DNA of 25,277 nt from Palsa-739 sp035532535 (GTDB taxonomy: Bacteria > Actinomycetota > Thermoleophilia > Gaiellales > Gaiellaceae). The DNA lies in contig DATKQT010000030.1 in NCBI GenBank assembly GCA_035532535.1, positions 1 through 25,277 on the forward strand. The letters are read 5' to 3'. This document shows, piece by piece, positions 20,868 to 25,277 of the stretch (position 1 is the stretch's first letter; each line of letters begins with the position of its first letter). The notes below the pieces were generated by a model. That model made no database searches, was not told the origin of the DNA, and saw only the letters and a list, made by a program, of their open reading frames with translations. Position numbers and translations under genes: made by a program.

Positions 20868-20904
20868 GGTACCTGGTTCCGCGCAAAGCGCGGTACCAGG
20901 TACC
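20868..20904. terminator. 17-bp hairpin (one mismatch, AAA loop) between convergent genes, with nested GGTACC palindromes
   Basis: Arms 20868-20884 and 20888-20904 pair at 16 of 17 positions (T/T at 20878/20894) over an AAA loop. It lies 9 bp after the EF-G2 stop and 12 bp before the stop of the minus-strand His-rich gene, so it can terminate both. GGTACC occurs in both arms, twice in the right arm, giving palindromes within a palindrome. No T-tract follows. Confidence 0.65.
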
Positions 20905-20916
20905 GGTCGTTCGTCA

Positions 20917-21114
20917 TCACGCTTGCGTCGCCGCTTGCGGGTCAGTCGGCTTGTCCCGCAGGTGCGAGATCACGTCTGCGATGTCCGCGAGCTGCTGCTC
21001 GAGGTCGCGCTGGTAGTTCTCCAGCCGCTCGAGGAGCTCCTGGCGATTCGGGAAGCCGCCGCGGAAAAGGATCCGCGGGCCGCCGCCCCAGCCGTGTCGG
21101 TGGTGTCCGTGCAT
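20917..21114 (-). CDS. Small His-rich coiled-coil protein co-transcribed with PadR
   Basis: This is a 65-residue protein. Its N-terminus MHGHHRHGWGGG is rich in His and Gly and could bind metal. A Gly/Arg linker (PRILFRGGFPN) is followed by a helix, RQELLERLENYQRDLEQQLADIADVISHL, with heptad-like hydrophobic spacing, so an oligomerising coiled coil is likely. The layout recalls small DUF5320-like proteins, but I cannot confirm membership. The start ATG 21112-21114 has a strong GGGAGGTGA ribosome binding site (minus strand, 21125-21117), which overlaps the end of the PadR gene; only two bases separate the PadR stop from this ATG. PadR and this protein are clearly one operon. Confidence 0.75.
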   Translation of the reverse strand: MHGHHRHGWGGGPRILFRGGFPNRQELLERLENYQRDLEQQLADIADVISHLRDKPTDPQAATQA

Positions 21115-21116
21115 GT

Positions 21117-21479
21117 TCACCTCCCTTGCTCGTAGCGTTCGATAAACCGCTGCGTGCGCTCCTGGGAGGTGCGAAGCGCCTCGACCCATTGGTCGAGGAG
21201 CTGCACGCCGCGCTCGGTGATCGCGTACGTGCGCTTGCCCTCGCTCCACTGGGAGACGACGAGGCCCTCCTCCTCGAGCGCGCGCAGCAGGCGGTAGAGG
21301 TTGCCCATCTCGACGCGCGACTCGCCCGTCAGCTCGGGCAGGCGCTCGAGCAGGTCGTAGCCGTGCGTCGGCCGCTCGCGCAGGAGCAGGAGGAGCGCAG
21401 GCTCCGTGAACCGCTCCACGCGGGCGAGCACGTGCCAGCGGCCGCGATGGTGGTGCCGCGCCCTCGGCCCGCCTCTCAT
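21117..21479 (-). CDS. PadR-family transcriptional regulator with His-rich N-terminus
   Basis: This is a winged-helix DNA-binding regulator of 120 residues. The N-terminus MRGGPRARHHHRGRWH is unusually His/Arg-rich. The PadR core follows: EPALLLLLRERPTHGYDLLERL, then VEMGNLYRLLRALEEEGLVVSQW, and the wing GKRTYAITERG, with a C-terminal helix for dimerisation. PadR proteins often repress their own operon and a neighbouring target. The ATG (21477-21479) is chosen because the longer frame would run through the operator at 21488-21508 into the promoter of the divergent gene. Its partner gene encodes another His-rich N-terminus, which hints at a shared ligand such as a metal ion; that is inference. 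Confidence 0.88.
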   Translation of the reverse strand: MRGGPRARHHHRGRWHVLARVERFTEPALLLLLRERPTHGYDLLERLPELTGESRVEMGNLYRLLRALEEEGLVVSQWSEGKRTYAITERGVQLLDQWVEALRTSQERTQRFIERYEQGR

Positions 21480-21487
21480 TCGGTACC

Positions 21488-21508
21488 TACATGTAAAACA
21501 CACATGTA
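21488..21508. promoter_or_regulatory. Candidate PadR operator (TACATGT-N7-ACATGTA)
   Basis: Perfect 7-bp arms at 21488-21494 and 21502-21508 flank an A-rich 7-bp spacer. It contains ATGT-N7-ACAT, one base shorter in spacing than the ATGT-N8-ACAT described for PadR-type regulators. It lies 8 bp upstream of the PadR start, in the gap shared with the divergent gene at 21563, and is the most AT-rich stretch nearby. Confidence 0.6.
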
Positions 21509-21548
21509 TGTCACCATAGCGGCCACTGATAGCTCTTGGCAAGGGGGC

Positions 21549-21554
21549 TATAGT
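21549..21554 (+). promoter_or_regulatory. Candidate -10 box (TATAGT) for the CxxC/CxxC gene
   Basis: TATAGT lies 8 nt before GTG 21563. ATAGC (21529-21533) and GCTAT (21547-21551) form an inverted repeat that overlaps the box and may be another regulator site. Confidence 0.45.
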
Positions 21555-21562
21555 CGTCACCA

Positions 21563-22177
21563 GTGCGGGTCACGAAGATCTCGACGCTGCGGCAATGCGC
21601 TGTCTGCGAGCGGACGCTCCTCCTGGGCGAACGCTCCGTGCGCTTCGCGCCCGAGGAGGGTGCGGAGCTCGTGCACGTGTGCCCGCTCTGCCAGGAGACT
21701 GCGATCGAGCACGGGTGGATCAAGGAAGGCACGCCGACGCAGCCGACGATCGCCGGCGTCAGTCGCCGCCGCCGTCGCGGCCTGGTGGAGATCCTCGGCC
21801 TCTCGCGCTCGAACGGCGAGACGATCGCCCCGCCGGAGCCGATCCTGCGCCGCCTCTCCAACGACGAGGTGGCCGTGCTCGAGGCGGCCGACCTCTTCAA
21901 CGCGAGCACCTACCGGCGCACGGTCGGGGGCATCGCGAAGAGCCTCGGCGAGGCGCGCGCGAGCATCGTCCCGCTCTCCGGGGTCTCCCGCGAGCTGGCC
22001 GTGACCGTCGCCTGGGACCTCTCCTGGTACCAGTACCGGGTCAGTCCGGAATCGGCCCAGCCGGTTCGCCTCGAGGCTCGTGGGCACGAGCTGGACGAGC
22101 TCGAGTCGAGCTACAAGGACTGGAATACGCAGGTCGAGGACGAGGGCCGTCTCGTCCCCGATATCGCCCGCATCTAG
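21563..22177 (+). CDS. Unknown protein with N-terminal CxxC/CxxC zinc-binding domain, 204 aa
   Basis: I do not recognise this protein. Residues 12-15 (CAVC) and 40-43 (CPLC) form a likely four-Cys zinc ribbon or treble clef, with the linker LLLGERSVRFAPEEGAELVHV between. A basic stretch follows (SRRRRRGLVEILGL), then a helical region with VLEAADLFNASTYRRTVGGIAKSLGEA, and finally AVTVAWDLSWYQYRVSP, ending in an acidic tail. No membrane segment or signal peptide is seen. It may bind nucleic acid, given the zinc and Arg cluster. The start is GTG 21563 with TATAGT 8 nt upstream. It is divergent from PadR, so it is a possible PadR target, and the 74-aa gene follows 35 bp later. Confidence 0.72.
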   Translation: MRVTKISTLRQCAVCERTLLLGERSVRFAPEEGAELVHVCPLCQETAIEHGWIKEGTPTQPTIAGVSRRRRRGLVEILGLSRSNGETIAPPEPILRRLSNDEVAVLEAADLFNASTYRRTVGGIAKSLGEARASIVPLSGVSRELAVTVAWDLSWYQYRVSPESAQPVRLEARGHELDELESSYKDWNTQVEDEGRLVPDIARI

Positions 22178-22212
22178 CGGACGACGCCGCACTCCTTCAC
22201 AATCGGAGCAGG

Positions 22213-22437
22213 ATGATCTACTGCGTCATTCCCCGAGAGCTCGCAGACGAGCTGTACGAGAAGATGGTCGAGTACTACCGGGACAACCCGAACGTGACCG
22301 TCATCGTCGATCGCCGCGAGGGCAACGACCGCCGGGCAGGCAAGGACGCCGCCGAGCACAAGGAGCAGCGCGAGATCCGCGACCGCCGCCGGGCCCGCAT
22401 TCCGGGGACGTTCCCGGACACGGACGCGCCCGGCTAG
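22213..22437 (+). CDS. Small conserved actinobacterial-type protein, 74 aa
   Basis: This 74-residue protein begins MIYCVIPRELADELYEKM, continues with VEYYRDNPNVTVIVDRREGN and ends in a strongly basic region (DRRRARIPGTFPDTDAPG). The VIVDRR...DRR...RRRxxIPGTFP pattern is one I associate with small hypothetical proteins of actinobacteria, with no assigned function. The basic tail suggests nucleic-acid or ribosome contact, as inference only. GGAG at 22205-22208, 4 nt before the ATG, serves as the ribosome binding site. It follows the CxxC/CxxC gene on the same strand and precedes the aldehyde dehydrogenase by 16 bp. Confidence 0.72.
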   Translation: MIYCVIPRELADELYEKMVEYYRDNPNVTVIVDRREGNDRRAGKDAAEHKEQREIRDRRRARIPGTFPDTDAPG

Positions 22438-22441
22438 CGAT

Positions 22442-22447
22442 TACCCT
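22442..22447 (+). promoter_or_regulatory. Candidate -10 box (TACCCT) for the leaderless aldehyde dehydrogenase gene
   Basis: TACCCT lies 6 nt before ATG 22454 in the 16-bp gap after the 74-aa gene. No Shine-Dalgarno sequence is seen. Confidence 0.4.
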
Positions 22448-22453
22448 CGTCCC

Positions 22454-23896
22454 ATGGCCATCGCCGGGACGGAGACCTTCGAGAGCACGAGCCCCGCCGA
22501 CGGCGAGACGATCGGCGTCTTTCCGCGCTCGACGGGCGAGGACGTCGACCGCGCGGTCGCCGCGGCGAAAGAGGCGTACATCCACTGGCGGCTCGTCCCT
22601 GCGCCGAAGCGTGGCGAGATCCTGTACCGGTTCGCGCGCCTGCTCGAAGAGGAGAAGGACGCGCTGACGGAGCTCATGACGCACGAGATGGGCAAGGTGC
22701 GCGCCGAGGCGGGCGGCGACGTCCAGGAGGCGATCGACATCACGTATTACATGGCCGGCGAGGGGCGGCGCCTCTTCGGTCAGACGACTCCGTCGGAGCT
22801 TCCGGACAAGTGGAACATGAGCGTTCGCCAGCCGGTCGGCGTCGTCGGTGCGATCACACCGTGGAACTTCCCGATCGCCATCCCGTCGTGGAAGCTCATC
22901 CCGGCCCTCATCTGCGGCAACACCGTGGTGCTGAAGCCGGCGACCGACACGCCCGCTCTTGCGTCGCGTTTTGTCGAGCTGCTCGGCGAGGCGGGGCTCC
23001 CCGACGGCGTCGTGAACATCGTCTACGGCGGCGGGAGCAGCGTGGGCGACCGCATGGTGCGCCACCCCGACATCCGCGTCATCACGCTGACCGGGTCGCG
23101 CGAGACGGGCGTCAAGGTGCTCGAAGCAGGTGCGGAGACGCTCAAGCACGTGCACCTCGAGCTCGGCGGCAAGAACGCGATCATCGTCATGGACGACGCC
23201 GACCTCGACCTCGCCGTGAACGGCATCGTGTGGTCGGCGTTCGGCACGTCCGGCCAGCGTTGCACCGCGGCGTCGCGCGTCATCGCGCACGAGAAGGTGT
23301 ACGACGCGCTGCAGCAGAGGCTCGTCGCCGCGGTCGAGAAGCTGCGCCTCGGTCCGGGGTGGGAGGGCGACACCGATATCGGACCCGTCATCAACAAGGC
23401 GGCGCTCGCGAAGATCCACTCGTACTCGAAGATCGGCAGCGACGAAGGCGCACGGCTTCTGACCGGCGGCGAGGTTGCGACCGAGGGCGACCTCGCCCGC
23501 GGCTTCTTCTACCGGCCGACGATCTTCGCGGACGTCGACCCGCAGATGCGCGTGGCGCAGGAGGAGATCTTCGGGCCGGTCACCGCACTCATCAAGGTGC
23601 GCGACGCCGACGAGGCCATCCGCGTTTCGAACGGGATCAAGTACGGGCTCTCGTCCTCGATCTTCACGCAGGACGTGAACACCGCATTCCGCGCCATGCG
23701 CGATCTCGAGGCGGGGATCACGTACGTGAACGCCGGCACGACCGGCGCCGAGGTGCACCTGCCGTTCGGCGGCACGAAGGACACCGGCAACGGCCACCGC
23801 GAGGCCGGCCAGGCGGCCCTCGACGTCTTCACCGAGTGGAAGTCGATCTACGTCGACTACTCGGGGAAGCTCCAGCGCGCGCAGATCGACGACTGA
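22454..23896 (+). CDS. NAD(P)-dependent aldehyde dehydrogenase
   Basis: This is an ALDH-superfamily enzyme of 480 residues that oxidises an aldehyde to its carboxylate. TPWNFP has N138, KPA has K161, TGSRETG (213-219) is the cofactor glycine motif, LELGGKN carries the general base E236, and SGQRCTAASR gives the nucleophile C270. EEIFGPV and the C-terminal PFGGTKDTGNG complete the set. The tail (VNAGTTGAEVHLPFGG...WKSIYVDYSGKLQRAQI) has a TxGAE element reminiscent of ALDH7 (aminoadipic semialdehyde) enzymes, but the match is partial and the substrate is left open. The ATG is supported by TACCCT 6 nt upstream. It leads a run with the YqfO-like and RNase HI genes. Confidence 0.94.
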   Translation: MAIAGTETFESTSPADGETIGVFPRSTGEDVDRAVAAAKEAYIHWRLVPAPKRGEILYRFARLLEEEKDALTELMTHEMGKVRAEAGGDVQEAIDITYYMAGEGRRLFGQTTPSELPDKWNMSVRQPVGVVGAITPWNFPIAIPSWKLIPALICGNTVVLKPATDTPALASRFVELLGEAGLPDGVVNIVYGGGSSVGDRMVRHPDIRVITLTGSRETGVKVLEAGAETLKHVHLELGGKNAIIVMDDADLDLAVNGIVWSAFGTSGQRCTAASRVIAHEKVYDALQQRLVAAVEKLRLGPGWEGDTDIGPVINKAALAKIHSYSKIGSDEGARLLTGGEVATEGDLARGFFYRPTIFADVDPQMRVAQEEIFGPVTALIKVRDADEAIRVSNGIKYGLSSSIFTQDVNTAFRAMRDLEAGITYVNAGTTGAEVHLPFGGTKDTGNGHREAGQAALDVFTEWKSIYVDYSGKLQRAQIDD

Positions 23897-23899
23897 GCG

Positions 23900-24211
23900 G
23901 TGACCCGCAAGCTCGTCGCCTTCGTTCCCCCCGAGGCGCTCGACGCGGTCCGTGACGCGCTCTTCGCCGCGGGTGCCGGGCGCATCGGGAAGTACGAGCG
24001 CTGCTCCTGGTACACAGAGGGGACGGGGACGTTCTTCGGCGGTCCCGACGCGCAGCCGAGCGTGGGCGAGGCGGGACGCGAGGAGCACGTGCGGGAGCTC
24101 CGGCTCGAGACGGTCTATCCCGCCGAGCGCCACGACGCGGTGATCGCGGCGCTGCGCGACGCCCACCCCTACGAGGAGCCTGCGTTCGACGTGTACGAGC
24201 TCCTCTCGTGA
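23900..24211 (+). CDS. YqfO/NIF3-insert-like protein, 103 aa
   Basis: This is a small alpha/beta protein resembling the stand-alone form of the insert domain of NIF3/YqfO proteins, with a CutA-like fold. KLVAFVPPEALDAVRDALFAAGAG opens it. GRIGKYERCSWYTEGTGTFF is the family hallmark, and ERHDAVIAALRDAHPYEEPAFDVYEL closes it. Its exact role is unknown; the domain is associated with metal-binding NIF3 proteins. The start is GTG 23900, three bases after the aldehyde dehydrogenase stop, and its TGA overlaps the RNase HI GTG, so the three genes are almost surely one operon. Confidence 0.85.
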   Translation: MTRKLVAFVPPEALDAVRDALFAAGAGRIGKYERCSWYTEGTGTFFGGPDAQPSVGEAGREEHVRELRLETVYPAERHDAVIAALRDAHPYEEPAFDVYELLS

Positions 24212-24636
24212 AGGCGAAGCTCTTCACCGACGGCGGCGCTCGCGGCAATCCCGGGCCGGCGGCGTACGGCTACGTGCTCGAGGCGGAGGACGGGACGGTG
24301 CTCGCGGCGCGCGGGGAGCGGATCGGCGTGGCGACGAACAACGTCGCCGAATACCGGGCCTTGATCGCCGGGCTGGAGAAGGCGGTCGAGCTGGCCGTGC
24401 CCGAGGTCGAGGTCGTGTCCGACTCGGAGCTGCTCGTGAAGCAGATGACCGGCGAGTACCGGGTGAAGAACGCGGCGCTGCAGGATCTCTCCATCCAGGC
24501 GTCGCGCCTCGCGCGCGAGATCGGGAAGGTCTCGTACACGGCGGTCCGGCGGGAGCACAACGAGCTCGCCGACCGGCTGGTGAACGAGGCTCTCGACGGC
24601 GCGGTGAAGCGGGGCACTGAACCACCAGAGCGGTGA
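24208..24636 (+). CDS. Ribonuclease HI-like protein
   Basis: This is an RNase H-fold nuclease of 142 residues that cleaves RNA in RNA-DNA hybrids. FTDGGARGNPGPAAYGY carries D8, NNVAEYRALIAGL has E48, VSDSELLVKQM has D72 and HNELADRLVN has D122, so the DEDD metal set is complete. The short form, with REHNELADRLVNEAL and no basic handle loop, matches the actinobacterial/archaeal RNase HI group rather than E. coli RnhA. The start is GTG 24208 in a GTGA overlap with the YqfO-like gene. The final residues are hydrophilic, and its TGA overlaps an ATG for a small membrane peptide. Confidence 0.93.
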   Translation: MKAKLFTDGGARGNPGPAAYGYVLEAEDGTVLAARGERIGVATNNVAEYRALIAGLEKAVELAVPEVEVVSDSELLVKQMTGEYRVKNAALQDLSIQASRLAREIGKVSYTAVRREHNELADRLVNEALDGAVKRGTEPPER

Positions 24637-24779
24637 TGAATCAAGCGGCTGCGATGGCCGACGATAGGCGCATGGCGCACCTCATGACCCTCCTTTCGGC
24701 CACGCTGCTCTTCTATGTCTCCGTCACGCGCGGCGCGCTCGCGTTCGCGTGGGCGCTCGGCCGCATCGTCCGCCCGTAG
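24636..24779 (+). CDS. Small membrane peptide, 47 aa
   Basis: ATG 24636 overlaps the RNase HI stop as TGATG, and the frame ends at TAG 24777-24779. A hydrophilic start (MNQAAAMADDRRMAH) is followed by one transmembrane segment (LMTLLSATLLFYVSV), a TRG turn and a second, weaker hydrophobic stretch (ALAFAWALG) ending RIVRP. In-frame ATGs at 24654 and 24672 are alternative starts; the last has GACGAT 6 nt before it, a weak leaderless signal. Stop/start overlap favours the longest form. No known family. It could be spurious, but hydrophobic layout and coupling support it. Confidence 0.45.
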   Translation: MNQAAAMADDRRMAHLMTLLSATLLFYVSVTRGALAFAWALGRIVRP

Positions 24780-24804
24780 GGCTCAGGCGCGCCAGAGCCG
24801 GGGC

Positions 24805-24810
24805 TATACT
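24805..24810 (+). promoter_or_regulatory. -10 box (TATACT) of tRNA-Gly
   Basis: TATACT ends 11 nt before the tRNA 5' end at 24822 and stands out in a GC-rich gap. No clear -35 was seen. Confidence 0.6.
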
Positions 24811-24821
24811 TCCGGCCTCGC

Positions 24822-24895
24822 GCGGATGTAGCTCAGTTGGCTAGAGCGTCTGCTTGCCATGCAGAAGGTCGTGGGTTCGAGTCCCATCATCCGCT
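24822..24895 (+). tRNA. tRNA-Gly (anticodon GCC)
   Basis: The acceptor arms 24822-24828 and 24888-24894 pair over seven positions, with discriminator T at 24895. The D-arm (GCTCAGTTGGCTAGAGC), a five-pair anticodon stem (24849-24853 with 24861-24865), loop TTGCCAT with anticodon GCC at 24856-24858, and a T-arm with GGTTCGAGTC are all intact. CCA is not encoded. A terminator follows at once, and the DNA beyond looks foreign, so this gene may be an integration site. Confidence 0.97.
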
Positions 24896-24900
24896 TCACA

Positions 24901-24929
24901 AAAGCCCCGCTCAGGCGGGGTTTTGTTGT
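24901..24929 (+). terminator. Rho-independent terminator of tRNA-Gly
   Basis: Arms 24901-24910 and 24915-24924 pair over a TCAG loop (one G/T pair), with a GC-rich core CCCCGC/GCGGGG followed by TTTTGTTGT. It is the only hairpin in the window with a proper T-tract. Confidence 0.9.
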
Positions 24930-24964
24930 CTCTGAGTACAACGATCACCGACCAGAATGCTCGC

Positions 24965-24984
24965 CAGTGCCTATTCAGTGCCTA
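24965..24984. repeat. Tandem 9-bp direct repeat CAGTGCCTA beyond tRNA-Gly
   Basis: CAGTGCCTA occurs at 24965-24973 and 24976-24984, separated by TT, so the period is 11 bp. It lies 70 bp past the tRNA in DNA of lower GC. Spacing of about one helical turn is what arm-type or recombination-directionality protein sites show, but two copies are weak evidence. Confidence 0.4.
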
Positions 24985-25136
24985 AATGCTTCCCGAGCCC
25001 TTAGCAGGGCGCCGTCGTCGAAGAACGTTGGCAGCGTACGGGCGCTAATTCGCGGCCTCGAGTTAGGCGCTTTGTCGGAGCGCCCGAGCTCATTCACTTC
25101 GGATAGACGATAAGGCGACCCCTCGCGTGTGAACCC
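24985..25136. other. Lower-GC stretch with no recognisable gene
   Basis: About 150 bp between the direct repeat and the transposase remnant. The minus frame stays open from the remnant down to 24975, but its residues (SPYRLSEVNELGRSDKAPNS and on) match no transposase pattern I know. I see no other gene, RNA or clear promoter. It is probably decayed mobile-element DNA. Confidence 0.4.
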
Positions 25137-25277
25137 CGCCAGGCGTCCGCCATCAGCTGCCACCGGACGCTTCACCGACCGGCGAAGAACACGCAACTGG
25201 TGGCGAAGCACAGCGTTCTCAACCTCCAACGCCGCCACCGCCGAACCTCCCGCTATCAGCCTCCCGAGGCGACGCAA
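25137..25277 (-). pseudogene. Transposase/integrase N-terminal fragment, probably decayed (runs off window)
   Basis: On the minus strand the first 47 visible residues include ALEVENAVLRHQLRVLRRSVKRP, very like the leader of integrase-core transposases that read ENxxLRxQLxVLRRxVKRPRL before the DDE domain. After VAADGGRLA the expected DRxxLxxL helix and catalytic core do not follow; unrelated residues run on to a stop at 24975-24977. The sequence is therefore cut short or frameshifted. The 5' end may lie outside the window at 25277. Together with the tRNA-Gly terminus and direct repeat it marks a mobile region. Confidence 0.55.

Noticed and set aside
24965..24984. The CAGTGCCTA direct repeat as the start of a CRISPR array
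   Set aside because: Only two 9-bp copies 2 bp apart, with no spacers and no cas genes.
24975..25136. The open minus frame after the transposase leader as a genuine C-terminus
   Set aside because: Its residues show no integrase-core features and the composition is unlike the coding sequence before it; treated as decayed DNA.

Overview
The window is a GC-rich (about 70% by eye), gene-dense bacterial chromosome segment. Abundant GTG starts, heavy use of GTGA stop/start overlaps, TANNNT-type -10 boxes set 6-8 nt before start codons, a WhiG/FliA-type sigma factor, a FusA2-type EF-G paralogue and PadR regulators all suggest an actinobacterium. I infer the deep soil/aquatic class Thermoleophilia (Gaiellales or Solirubrobacterales), but no rRNA is present to prove it. 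No CRISPR array, rRNA or intact prophage was seen.

Layout. 1-298: the 3' end of a secreted, pilin-like gene and a perfect 12-bp hairpin. 313-6299 (minus): a carboxylase alpha subunit (BC-BCCP), an SCP2 sterol-carrier protein, then a tightly coupled run of leucyl aminopeptidase, acyl-CoA dehydrogenase and two tandem CtaG-like membrane proteins. 6318-7761 (plus): an SDR and a short aldo/keto reductase. 7758-9655 (minus): an enoyl-CoA hydratase of methylglutaconyl-CoA hydratase type, coupled to an LtrA-family membrane protein. 9679-10518 (plus): a DapA-superfamily aldolase. 10447-13420 (minus): a methylcrotonyl-CoA carboxylase-type beta subunit, a 73-aa unknown protein and a GT87-like mannosyltransferase, chained by GTGA overlaps. 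13443-14730 (plus): DNA polymerase IV and a small protein. 14830-15831 (minus): an unknown protein with an HEETH zincin motif, then tRNA-Trp. 15991-20858 (plus): a 55-aa membrane protein, a sigma factor, a secreted carboxylesterase and an EF-G2. 20917-21479 (minus): a PadR regulator and a His-rich coiled-coil protein. 21563-24779 (plus): a CxxC/CxxC protein, a 74-aa conserved protein, an aldehyde dehydrogenase, a YqfO-like protein, RNase HI and a 47-aa membrane peptide. 24822-25277: tRNA-Gly with a terminator, then a lower-GC tail holding a direct repeat and a transposase remnant, probably the edge of an integrated element.

How the genes work together. The carboxylase alpha and beta subunits, the LiuC-like hydratase and the acyl-CoA dehydrogenase outline a dispersed leucine/isovalerate (Liu-type) acyl-CoA catabolic set; no HMG-CoA lyase lies in the window. 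The other genes are mostly housekeeping or unassigned.

The most striking signal is in the control regions rather than in one protein. At least eleven genes appear to be leaderless, with a TANNNT box 6-8 nt before the start codon. At two divergent gene pairs (9655/9679 and 13420/13443) the two opposing -10 boxes share the same TA dinucleotide inside a 22-23 bp gap. Other points are two islands of rare AT-rich codons carrying palindromes inside conserved genes, a PadR operator candidate beside a His-rich protein pair, and several intergenic inverted repeats.
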